Positions 46,604 to 57,496 of a stretch of 64,000 nucleotides of DNA are shown in pieces. Numbering within the stretch: the stretch's first letter is position 1; each line of letters starts with the position of its first letter. Position numbers and translations under genes: made by a program. Origin of the DNA: Drechslerella dactyloides (Eukaryota; Ascomycota; Orbiliomycetes; Orbiliales; Orbiliaceae); NCBI GenBank assembly GCA_020064725.1, contig JAGTWJ010000007.1, forward strand, positions 372,001 through 436,000, in the 5' to 3' direction. The notes beneath the pieces were generated by a model, which did not search any database, was not told the DNA's origin, and saw only the letters and a program-made list of their open reading frames with translations.

Positions 46604-49600
46604 GGCGATCCTGAAAGCCAGATACTCGACTACTTGTACAAACTTCGAAAACGGAAGGAAACCCTGTCGCTAAGCACATCTTCAGAGCTATGGTGATTGC
46701 GCGGTACCTGTTTAAATAACTCGCGAGCGTATTCGTTACAATACTCTTCGTCAATTGACTAGCCAGCCAGCAGCGCTCGCCGCCGACACGATTGGCGCGA
46801 ATGCACTGGCCGTAGGACCGAAATATTCTTGACGTCGAGCTCACTTTTGGTTTGTCCGAAGTCCGTCTCGCTAATCAGATTGGCTATCCTGACAGTGGGG
46901 TGCCATTACGCGAAAGACTGACCCGGTACCGGGTGTCCGCTCCCCCTTGTGGATAAGGGAGAGCCTACTTGCATGATTACTACCAGACGATAACATGAGT
47001 CTATTGCATTGTTACCTGACAAGGAAGAATCCTGCTTACCAAGGTATCCAGCTTGCAGATACATATGGGGCTTTTTTCGCAGAAGGCACGCGACTGAGAT
47101 ATGAGCGAACCGTGTCAAGCTTTCTGAAGAACTATTAAAATGCTTGGCGGCGGATTTTCAATAAAGATGCTATCAGCTTCAGATATCGCCGCCAAGCAGC
47201 CGATAGGCGGAATAATTCTTAGCTTTTCTATTCGCGTGTTTAGACTCGCTGCTTTGTCAGCCTCATTAGAACAACCCGCACTGACGTTCCCCACACTGGC
47301 CGAAGAATCTGGCATCGGCCCGACAGCGTCACCGCAGGCTCTAAAAAGTCAAAAATGCGGGGTACGCCACAGGTGTGGAGAAAGTTATCTTGAGGGGAGG
47401 TATGGATTAATATTTATATCAATACATTCGGGGAAATTAATTCCGATGCAGCGGTTTTCACAGGGAATAGAGCATGATGGGTATGCAAGACTATAAAATA
47501 TCGTATCGCTTAAGCACAATCGATCAACCCTATTGTAATATTGAATGTTAGTGGTTGATTGGATCCTTAGTTACACGTGTCGAAAGGATGTCAATCGAGT
47601 TCAAGGGTCTCGCAGAGCCAATAGCAAAGCTCAGCGGCGATCCCAATATTTAACTCTGGTCCGAAGCCCCGCCATCTTGTGAATGTACACCATCAATATT
47701 AATTCCGCGACATATTTCTTTACACTTTTAAATGAAAACGCAAAAACGGATTCTTATGCGTGCTCGATCGTTAAGGGTCTGCACGTGTACGAGAATTTAT
47801 CCGGTGGTTGTGCGTTCTAACTGAATGTTCGGCTCCGGATCAGCGGAACACAATATTGTGTATTTGCGGTAAAGTTCTCCGAAAGCTTCTTGCCTTCAAC
47901 AAAATACAAGTGACTCAAATTTCTAACGTACTGAATACTCTGCTTCAATCAGTCGAGTATGCTTCCTTGAAATTTGACGGGTTTCCAGCTCTTTTCTACG
48001 GCTGACACATGCACATTGTTGTTTTTGTTGTTTTCTGGCTGGCGGACAGCGCGGTCAGGTCCCCGGTTTCTGCGACTTCGGCTATCTGGGGCGGCGCCTT
48101 AACGAGCCCAGCATGCAGGCTAAACTTTTGTCATAACCACAAAATATAACATCCGCGTGGATATGCAAGGACCCAGCTCTATGCTCGTATACAATTATGT
48201 ATAGAAACAGACTGCAAACAAGCCGCAATTAACAATATAGGAATCCGGAAAAATTTGTGGTTGAAGTCACGTCGGATTGGCGAATCACAACGGAGGCTGT
48301 TAGCTTCAAGAGGGCCCAGTAGCCGCATTCCTTGTGGACGGAAGATCTATCCGAAGAACACCTACACAAAATCCCACGCATGCGCGCAGGGTTCAAATAT
48401 TCCGTGCTGATTAATCAACCGTAGGGCCTTAATGCTGGGGACGTAGGACGCCGATCAACTGCTGTCATCACGTGGACCCTCTGCGCTTGACGAGGCTGCG
48501 AGGCGGGGTCACTATAAAGTTGAGGCTGGTGTGTGGTGCTGGCAGTTCTCGATACATCGGCTCAAGCCGATCACCCAAACGCGATAAAGGCGACCTTGTT
48601 GACCAAAACTTGAGGCCCTAGGCCAAAATATAGAATACCCATCTGAACAACTCCGTGGCAAACCATCACAATTGGTTTTGGCGATACAATAGTGTAAGAT
48701 CGCCAGCAGGCTGATATATAGCAAGGGAGAGTTTGTCGAGACCAGTTCCCATTTCTTTGTCAAGATTGAGGATGTCACAGTTCCGACAAGGTCGCGAATT
48801 TCTGGCCCAAGGCTGCAGCCTGTCGTACGACGTAGATCTTAGCTCTTCCAAGGCAATAACTGGAACCTCGCCGCGCCTGGCCAACTCAACGTCTACGCTT
48901 TGCAATGGGGCAAATAAATATTGCATTGCAGTAATACATTATACTCTCGAAGTCAGATACTGAAGGCGCCCAGTGGTATTGAAGAGTCTGGACTTTTACT
49001 ATCACAGCTCATCACATGATGCGTCGACTTTTGGCGGAGCGTCCGGGTCCGGATATATATCCATGCATGGCCAGACGGAGTTTGGCTAAAAGCCTCATGT
49101 TGGATTCTGGTCATACTTTCCCCTTCTGGACGCCGCCAACACCAACGTCAACAACGCATGCTGCACTCCACAACCTCAACCCAATCATATCGCGCTGTGC
49201 GACACGCGACAACCACATGTGCGAAAGCCAATCCGGATCCTGAACGCAGCAGCTGGGGACCTGAGCTGAAGTCTTAACCGCGAATGGACAATTGATTGAG
49301 ATAGATAACGATAGACTGCTTAATCTTATTGCAGATATACAATACATACATGCACACGCTCGAACCGATAGCGAACGACGTGACCAGGATTGATTGACAT
49401 ATGCATCCTGGCTTCTTCCATCATACATACATGCAGAATCGAATGAGTCGCACCAATTTATATGCTCAGTTGATGATAGGGCAAACGACGGCCGTGATGA
49501 TCTTAATTACTTCCTCCCAAATGCAGACTGATGCCTTTTAAACAAAATCTCCCCAGCTTTTCCAAGCGCATTAAGTGTCCCAGCTAAAATAATTTGTAAA

Positions 49601-49737
49601 CGAATGAATGAAAGCAAAAAGCAAATGGTAGACATATGCAGACATGAGCAATACCGACAAGTCGTCGGCAAAGCTAGAATAGGTGATGGTTGCTTAAATA
49701 GCGACCAATGCAAAGAATGTACCTTGGAGGTTATAGT
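46604..49737. other. 3.1-kb gene-poor stretch
   Basis: No gene is supported. A perfect 12-bp inverted repeat lies at 47141-47198. An 86-codon minus-strand stretch at 48666-48926 is open but matches no family I recognise. Confidence 0.45.
47141..47198. repeat. Perfect 12-bp inverted repeat
   Basis: TGCTTGGCGGCG at 47141-47152 is matched by its exact reverse complement CGCCGCCAAGCA at 47187-47198, with a 34-nt spacer. It could be a hairpin or a relic of element ends. Confidence 0.7.
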
Positions 49738-50725
49738 TTACAAAAGGGCAGCGGCGAAAGCGATCGCAGCGGCGAAGATTCCTCCAACAGCAACGGCCAT
49801 CCGGGGAGCCCCATTAGGTTGAGTCGAAGTCGAAGTAGGAGAGCCGTTGCCGCCACTAACAGTGCCGTTGCCAGCAGTACGGCTGCCGGAATTAGGAGTA
49901 GCCCTAGCGCCGCCAGCAGAGGTGGTCCCAGCGGGGGCGTTGCCGCCCCCATTTCTGGCAGCGGGAGTAGCTGTAACGGGTAGCGAGGACTGCGCTTGAG
50001 TGACAGTGACCGTCACTGGCTTGTTGGCAGCCGCACAGATCGCTTGGGCACCGTCGCTGATGGCCCTAAAGTCACCGAACTCGCAGGAGTTATAGATGCA
50101 GGATCCGAAGCCGTCGAGGAAGCCATTCGAGCCACAGAAGCAGCCAAAGTCAGGTTTGTTGCTTGAGGCGTCGCAACCAGACCAGGCAAAGATCTCTTGG
50201 ACACAGTCAACCTATGATAAAAGATATTGTAAGTCTTAGTGCCGGTAACGTTGTTGATGAAGATGATTCACATACAGCGCATTGGATTCTCGAGAGGGCG
50301 GGAAAGCCGCTGAGGTCAACGGTGACATTGGCGGCCACATCGATGTCGAGTTGGACGCCTTGCTGGTCGCAGAACACATGGATGTATTCATTGATTGTGC
50401 TGAATTGCGTAGAGTTGCAGGCCGAGATGAAGCAGGCGTCCAAGCTCGAGAGGAAATCGTTGTTCCGGCAGACGCAACCGTAATCCTCCTGGCCGTTGCA
50501 TCCGGTCCTGGATGGGTCGTTGTAGGCGTTGAGGCAGTATTTCTATCATATCCACAACGTCAGCATCCAGTCTTTCCCTCCGCAAGAATAATATTGAGGA
50601 AGTTCGAAACTTACCGCACAGTTGATGGCATTGTCCTCGGGGGTATCAGCAGTACCACCCCGACCTTGCGCGGAAACCAGGGCAGCCGATAGGGTGGCAG
50701 CGAGCGCAAAAATAGAGGCCTTCAT
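49738..50725 (-). CDS. GPI-anchored protein with two CFEM domains, 283 aa
   Basis: Three exons: 50725-50615, 50542-50276 and 50211-49738 (introns 72 and 64 nt). A signal peptide covers about residues 1-19 (ends VSA-Q). CFEM domain 1 spans about residues 36-105 and domain 2 about 125-190. Each has eight cysteines in CFEM spacing, and each has an Asp in front of the C-x-C pair (DYGCVC, DFGCFC), the position that ligates haem iron in characterised CFEM proteins. A Ser/Thr/Gly-rich stalk follows, then a hydrophobic C-terminus (AVAVGGIFAAAIAFAAALL) typical of a GPI-attachment signal. Roles in the family are haem/iron capture, cell-wall function or adhesion. Introns fall between the modules, consistent with domain duplication. 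Confidence 0.88.
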
Positions 50726-53291
50726 TTTGTCGAATGAGATATTATAGTATTAAGAGTTAAGAGTAGGTATGTAGTATAGATATAATCACAAAAATATGTA
50801 CGATTTTCACGCGAAGAGAGTGGTACCGTATACGAGGCTGTAGGTGCGCGCGTATTGGCTGCCGGAAGCTTGATGCTTTGAGCAGGAAAATATAGAGATA
50901 GTATGTTGACTGTAGAGTGCAACCTATATATATAAGAGGAGAATGGGGTAGAGATGCTGCTGTAGATTGATTTCAGATGGAGGACGCACTCGAGCTTATA
51001 TATCCCACGACAGAGGGCTCGAGAGCGAGAGGACCGGGACCTGAGCCTCTAGATTTTTTGCATATAGCATGCCCGCAATACGAAACTTTTTTTTTTTCGC
51101 CTCGCGAGTCCGCATTTCTCGCGAGACCCACCTGCGCACCGCAGAGCCTAGGACCTACTTACTCACTGATGCATACCATGCAGGTCAGGCTGTCTGTTGC
51201 TGCAGCACCCAGCTGCAGCCTCGGACATTGGACTGGATGTACCGTGAAGCAGGATGTACAAGTGTACTCCGAGCCTTGTTACGTGTTCCGGCATCAGCTC
51301 TCCTATCACAGTTCCTCTTACCAGTTGACCCATGTCGATGCTATGTCGTGCAGGGCGCCTCTCTCAGAAGGGAAATAGACGGGAGCGTCGAGGCTGGCCT
51401 TGGCAACGCACGCCAAAGGTGCGCAGAATCCGGCCAATGAAGCTGCAGGAGGCCCACCAAAGGGGAAAGGCTGCCACCGTTGAAGCGGGGACGCCCTGGA
51501 TGAGGACAAGCGGCCCCTCAAAATAGAGCCAGTCTTTTGGTTGTTCTGAGCTCTCCGGGCCTTGACCGTTGGACCGCATTCAAGAAGTGGGTCGGTCCCT
51601 GGTCTACCCCAACAATGCATTGGGTCGCCGCGGAAAACGTACGTGCGTGTGTACTAATACAAACGTTGAATAATAGGACTCGAGGACTCGACACTAGCTG
51701 CATAACGTGCGTGGGAGATGCAGCGCGATGCGGTGCCGTTTGAGAGGGAAAAACCGAGGGCTGACTGCGGCGCTGCCAAAATGTCTTGTCCGGATGGTAA
51801 GCGAAAGAGCCATGGCGCTCTAGAAATCGGAAATCTGGGTCGTTGATAACCGGCGTTCTTCAGCTCGCCGGCCGGATTGTCGCATGTCTCACTCAATCCT
51901 GCATGCATTTTGACCCATGGAGAAGTTCTGTCAAGTTAGACCCACTCTATCCTTCACTCATTCAATCCAGGCTCCCTGAATATTTTCTCCCTCCGGTTTT
52001 CAATCTCAATTGGCTCGTACATAAGTCATGGTAAGGGCTCACCACAGGCAAACGGATAAGGATCCGGTGACGGCCGTGAGCTGCACCGCACTGGCTGCAA
52101 TGAGGCCTGTAGCAACAGCGAGTTCGTCGAATGGGGTAAGCGGTGGCGGTCTTAACACCTGCATTATCAATTCGAAATGCCTCGCAGTCCTCCTCCAGGC
52201 GATATCAAGGACGTGTACTGATTTGTAGCGGTACTCGTCGATCGCGGAGCGCACGCCAAAATGAAGGGCTTTCGTATGCAAGCCAGAAGCATCTACTGGG
52301 ATGTAGACCTTACACTTGGTGAGTCCTCATACGATCGTCCTTCGCCGAGCGGTCACATTTCGGAGATAGAGAGCACGGCGTTTCCGACAGCCCTAGCCAC
52401 TCAATTTTACGGAAACTGTAATTTGGAGCCCTGCTGAGACGACTATCTGGCGATGCCTAGTTGCAATTGACGATGCATCACTCGCTTGGTCGATTGTCGA
52501 CTCGTCCTTGGCCGGGCGGGCGGACGGAGGACGCGAAGTCCGCTCTAAGGTTGCTGCTGACCGAGGATGTTTCCGGATTGTCCTTGGGATGTTTGTCAGC
52601 TCGGACCCTCGGTCGGATCGGGGAACTGGACCCCGGCCTCACAAACGGCGGCTATCAGCTGAAACGGCTGTGATATCAAGCTGCAGCGCATGCAGGTGGA
52701 ACGCGGGGTCGTGACGAGCCTTAGCCTCGACGTTGAGGTTCGGCGCCGGCAAGCGTTCCAGAAGGCGTTTTCCCAAAGCGGCTGGCCCGTGTGTAACAAC
52801 GCTGCAACGCATTTGCCGGTGCCGCATCGGCTGCGTCGACGTGACGTACGTATATATACAGCCCCGGTACCTAGCAAACTATCGATCCGCTTACAGGAAC
52901 ATATACCTACCTACTTATATATAGGGCTGCAGTCGTATCGAACGATCTGTCGACCCAAGGATCTCGACGGCCGTCCCGTCGGTGCGTCACCGGTGCACAT
53001 ACACGTGCATACGTCGAATTCCTGCTCCACCCAATTCGATCCCACGGCCTTGGAGATCGAGACTCAGCAGCTCCTTCGAGACTAGCGCCCACCCTGCCAG
53101 CCGAGGAAGCTTAGTACTGGAACTGAAAAAATAATGTCTAGGTCATGGTTCGTTCATGCGAAATTCGACATGCTGGGTTTGAGGTCAGGGCGAGAATTCG
53201 AAACAGAGAAAACGAAAAAATTTGCTCAGCTGGCCCCCAGCCCCAGAAAGGGAGGAAAAACAGCGAAAAAATTCGCAAAAAAAGAGAATAA
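50726..53291. other. 2.6-kb gene-poor stretch
   Basis: Promoter of the CFEM gene on the left (a TA-rich TATA-like segment lies at 50921-50936). The remainder shows only short overlapping frames with no family features. A poly-T run lies near 51088. Confidence 0.45.
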
Positions 53292-53363
53292 TAGCATCGA
53301 ACAGTTTCGATCTGTTGGCCTCCGGGTTATGAGCCCGGCGCGCTTCCACTGCGCCACGATGCT
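53292..53363 (-). tRNA. Initiator tRNA-Met (CAU)
   Basis: A 72-nt cloverleaf on the minus strand without intron. Acceptor stem AGCATCG/CGATGCT with A1:U72; D-stem GCGC/GCGC; anticodon stem CCGGG/CCCGG with loop CTCATAA; T-stem AACAG/CTGTT with loop ATCGAAA; discriminator A. The A at position 54, A1:U72 and the three G:C pairs at the base of the anticodon stem are diagnostic of eukaryotic cytosolic initiator tRNA, not elongator tRNA-Met. Confidence 0.95.
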
Positions 53364-54498
53364 TGTTTTTCTGGTGAAAGATAAATTCTCAATGCCCCCT
53401 ATAACCTCCCCAGATGAATGATGACTCACGACGAGGACACAAACGCCGGCAGGCGGACGGAACTATTCACACCAGCAGGCGCACGCCACCCGTTCTTTCA
53501 TCCGCTATTAGTATTTTGGACTCGTCGATAAATAACACAAGGGTACCTGCAGAAATTCACCGGGGCCACTAGGCACCGAAATCACGGCTCTTGACACTTA
53601 TCGGCTTTCCAAAACGTTCCGATCAACTTCGAATCCCCGTCTCCGGTCAGTAACCTCTCTCAGCTCTGCACGGTACACACTGGGACCCCGTCCCATACCT
53701 CGAGCTCCTCTCGTGCACCAGCCACAGCCACGGCGTATCACTGCTGACAATTCATCACAAAAGTGTGATGATGTTTCTCCAATCACCTGTGATGCTGGCG
53801 TCGTATCTCCTGAAGCCAGCTTACCCGAAATGAAGGAAGGGGACAACCATTGCATCGCCAGAACAGCTTCAAGGGACAGCATGCACGACAGGGAATCAAA
53901 TACCGTCTTCATGATCAAGAACCTCCACGAGTATGTCCTTCAGCTGCCTTGGGCTCCGGTCGCTCCGACTGCTGGTCCGTCTTGTGATCAAAAGTCATGA
54001 AACTTGGCAGCTCTCGAGTTCCCCTGCCATTGAACTCTCGCTGGATACCTACTCAGTCGGTTACAAACACCATGCGGCCATTCCACGCACACTTACGGCT
54101 TGACTGTATGAGCTCGTGGAATCACCGTCGTATCATGTCGGTCGAAATTGGCGAACTCTCTCGTCGATCGGTCCGCTCTGAAGTCATGATCCCAAGATGC
54201 GTTGGTAGGCGAAATTTCCAACGGGGGCCTCAGAAAACTTATGTCCTAACCCCGAGAGCTTCTAAAACTTCAACCCAATACGAGGCCATCGGCGTGCGGA
54301 CATCGGAGTATACGGCGTCAAACTCCGGGGAGACGGTGAGGCTACACGATTACCAATCCTTCGTGTCGAATCAATTTAAGCACCGTCGCTCTCGACGGTG
54401 ACTGTCCTCGATTGTGTCCTTCGAGCTTGCGGTCGCATGCGCATGTGAAGACCCGGAACCAGTTGTGAACACTCTCAACAGCGAAACCAACCATCAGA
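53364..54498. other. Intergenic, no gene seen
   Basis: Upstream of the SDR gene. Open frames exist on both strands but show no recognisable family and no clear splice structure. Confidence 0.4.
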
Positions 54499-55779
54499 AT
54501 GTCGTCGAATGCATCGTGGGACGTCTCCACCACTAGCGACGAGGTCGCTGCCGCCTTCAGTTCACACATTAAAGATAAGACGGGTATGACTCCCTTTCAC
54601 TCAACCCGGCCCCCTCCTCACGTCGCTCCTCGACAAGTCAGCTAATGCTGACCTGCTTTTGGTGGAAACCTTAGTCCTGGTGACTGGCATCTCGCCGGAC
54701 GGCCTAGGTCTTGACTTCTGTCGCGCAATCGCCGGGCACTCCCCCAAGCTCATCATCCTCGCTGCGCGAAACCCGTCCAAGATTGCTGCGGCGCAGGAAT
54801 ACCTGCTCTCCCTCCACCCTTCCGTGGCCCTGAAGCCACTGGTCCTGGACCTTTGCTCCCTCCGCTCCGTGCGTGCCGCAGCCGCCGACATCAACCAGAC
54901 GGTGCCCTGTGTGGACGTGCTCGTGAACAATGCAGCGATGCACGCGAAGGAATTGATGAGGACGGAAGACGGCCTGGAGACCAGCTTTTCGACAAACCAT
55001 ATCGGACACTTCTTACTCGCGAATCTGCTGTTGAAGGAAGGGGGTGCGATGAGCAGCGGTGGCCGGGTGGTGAATGTGACGAGTAACTCGTTCAGACGGG
55101 GCGGCATCCTCTGGGATGATCCAAGCTTTCTGGTCGGTATTCCATCCCATTGGCGGACACCCATATGAATCCGCTCGGTCTTCGGAAGCCTGGCTAATCG
55201 AAGTTCGCCGGTTCTTTCGCTGTAGAAAACGCCCTTTGGCGAAGGTTGGGCAGCATACCAGCAGTCCAAAACCGCCAACGTGCTCTTCTCCGCTGCCCTC
55301 GCAGAGCGGTTTGGGGATAGGAAGGTCTACTCCTACTCCCTCCATCCAGGCGGTAAGCTGATCCCCGGCGACATCTTCCACCCGTCGTGCAACTCTCTAC
55401 CGATCCATAGAAGCTGACCTCATCATCACAGTGATTAATACCGCCATGGCAAAGAAAATGGATATGGACGACTTTGAAAAACGATGTGAGCATGCAAATC
55501 CACCGGCCCCATATACCCGATAAACCCCACAATACGCTGATGCCCAGTTGCAATCTAACGATAGTCAACGTAGCCATCCACTGGAAGACCTTCGCTCAAG
55601 GAACTGCAACCCACGTTGTCGCCGCCTTTGATCCAGCCATCGAATCCCACAACGGCGCGTTCCTCACCGACTGCCAGATCAAACCGATTCCCGGTCCCGA
55701 AGCAGAGTGGGCGACGGGAAAGGAGAACACCGAGCGGCTCTGGAAGTTGAGCGAGGAAATTGTCGGGGAGAAGTTTTAG
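54499..55779 (+). CDS. Short-chain dehydrogenase/reductase (retinol-dehydrogenase-like), 312 aa, five exons
   Basis: Exons: 54499-54583, 54675-55132, 55226-55352, 55432-55485, 55565-55779. The ATG-containing first exon (MSSNASWDVS...) was found because exon 2 begins after TTAG with a branch-point-like CTGAC 29 nt before the exon. Joining gives KDKTVLVTGISPDGLG, the NAD(P)-binding TGxxxGxG motif. Further motifs: LAARNPSK, VLVNNAA, STNHIGHFLL, VNVTSN and the catalytic YQQSK followed by TANVLF, then SLHPGG. The end of exon 2 is the least certain joint: the donor GTCGGT is weak and an alternative joint at 55137 exists. NADPH-dependent reduction of a ketone or aldehyde is expected; substrate unknown. 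Confidence 0.85.
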
Positions 55780-57136
55780 CGGTGGACGAGGCTTCTTTCC
55801 TCCTCCTACATCAGCTTTTGATATTGACGATGACAGGGGCAGGAAGAAACTTGGATTCCGAGACACTGCTATAGGGACAAGGACCTACTGTACATAGTTT
55901 TGTAGATAACTGGCTGACTGATATTCTCGATCCCAGATATGGCTATGGATATTGTAGCCTGGAGGAATATAGAGGAATATAGCCTAAATTAAATCTCTTG
56001 TATGCTCGGTCGAACTTGGAAAGCGCTTGTGGCAATTGGACCGGGGTCAGTTGAATAAATAGCGGTGTAAGCTTGTTGCGAAGAATAATCCGTCTACCTA
56101 GTCTGGCATCGAGGGTTATCCGTCTACACCCGAGCTGGAGCCAGAGTTGAACACACATGCACCCACTTAGGAATATACACCTCTCCCAATCAAGACTGCA
56201 CAGCTTAGAATTTCCTTATGCATACCCGATTAGGCACACCGCCTATATAAGCACTACTTAGCTATCAGAGTCCCTTCGCTCCGATACACTCGCTCCAGTT
56301 CATTCAAAAGAAAGCCGCAAGCCGCAACTTCCCAACTTTATTCATAAAGTTTCAAAACGATGCAAAAAGGGACGTTATAAACGTTACCGTGTGCGCGAAA
56401 TAATAATTAAAGAACGGTGAAAAGCACGTCTGTATACAAAGCCATTTCGTCCTCGACAGAGAAAAAAGTATCGATGAAACAATCACGCCACGATATAACA
56501 TCGAAGCAGAGGAGCCCGCGCCAGCCATGAGCCTGAACATCACCGATGGGACCGCCAGAAAGCATCTCGTTCCGCTGTTGGATCCACAATTTCTCTTACC
56601 TTACTTACCTATCCGTGTATGCATTGCATGTAGCCTAGTCATGAGCGAAGAAGAACAGGAGAATATAACAAATGAAACAAAAAGGTATATACGAATACAA
56701 CTCAAAGAATTCAAGCTCAAAGAGGGAGGAGGGGATGCAGATGCCAGGGCAGGCCGTGCCGTCACGTGCTTGTACATGTGGAGCACGGGGTAGCAGATAG
56801 ACAGACGATACCAGAATGCACGTGCATCGTTAAGGAAAAAGCGAAAAGAATACAAAAGCAAGAGGTATAGACTCGTCAATGGAAATCAAACCTGGAAACG
56901 TACGGAATAAAGTCGAAAGAAGGGGTGTTCCTAGGTAACATGTGAGAAAGCATATGTCCCAGTCAGAGCAAGCAATCAATCCTTATCATCGTGATATCAA
57001 AGAATGGTTAAAAAAAAAAAATAAGGAGATACAAGAAAATCGGGTAAGGAAAGCTCGAAAAGGGCATAGAGCCGGCAAACAAGTCAGCCACAGCATACCC
57101 AGAAGGTCAAGACAAAACGCCTGGTCCCTTCCAAAG
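55780..57136. other. Convergent intergenic region, no gene seen
   Basis: 3' flanks of the SDR gene and the kinase gene. No supported coding region. Confidence 0.45.
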
Positions 57137-57496
57137 TTACCGTTTTTTGCACTTTATGCCCGCGCCCAAGCCGGCCTTCAACCCCGGTCCCCAAAGTCTC
57201 TTAATCATAGACACATTATTGCCATTGTCGTCAGCATGAGCATTCGGCGCCTGTTTTGCTTCTCTTCCGGCGCCCCCAAACATCAAAGTATCCGGTCTCG
57301 GCTTCCGCTTGGCTCCTCTAGATCTATCTGCTCCACTAAAACCTCCTCCCCCTCCGCGCTTCGCCATCCTGAATGTTCCCCCTCCTTCGGCCGCTCTCGC
57401 CTTTTGCTCCGCCTCTTTCGCCAATTTTTCCTCCCATTGTTTTTGCCGTTCAATCTCGTCGCGTATCAAAGACTCCTCCCACGTATCAAGGGGCAT
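57137..57496 (-). other. In-frame 119-codon extension directly after the Cla4 stop codon
   Basis: The kinase stop TAG (57499-57497) is followed without a gap by ATG and 119 open codons in the same frame. The predicted tail has a helical Glu/Lys-rich start (IRDEIERQKQWEEKLAKEAE), then a Gly/Arg/Lys-rich part and a basic end (IKCKKR). The composition looks more protein-like than random 3' UTR. No splice pair was found that would skip the TAG. It may be a readthrough extension, a recent stop gain or an untranslated downstream ORF. Confidence 0.4.

Noticed and set aside
48666..48926. 86-codon minus-strand frame (begins MQYLFAPLQSVDVE)
   Set aside because: Looks slightly protein-like but matches no family I know, has no promoter or splice context, and lies in decaying DNA. 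Kept only as a note.
53713..54401. Pair of 95- and 134-codon plus-strand frames upstream of the SDR gene
   Set aside because: They overlap a minus-strand frame of similar length, have no recognisable domain, and no splice pair joins them convincingly.
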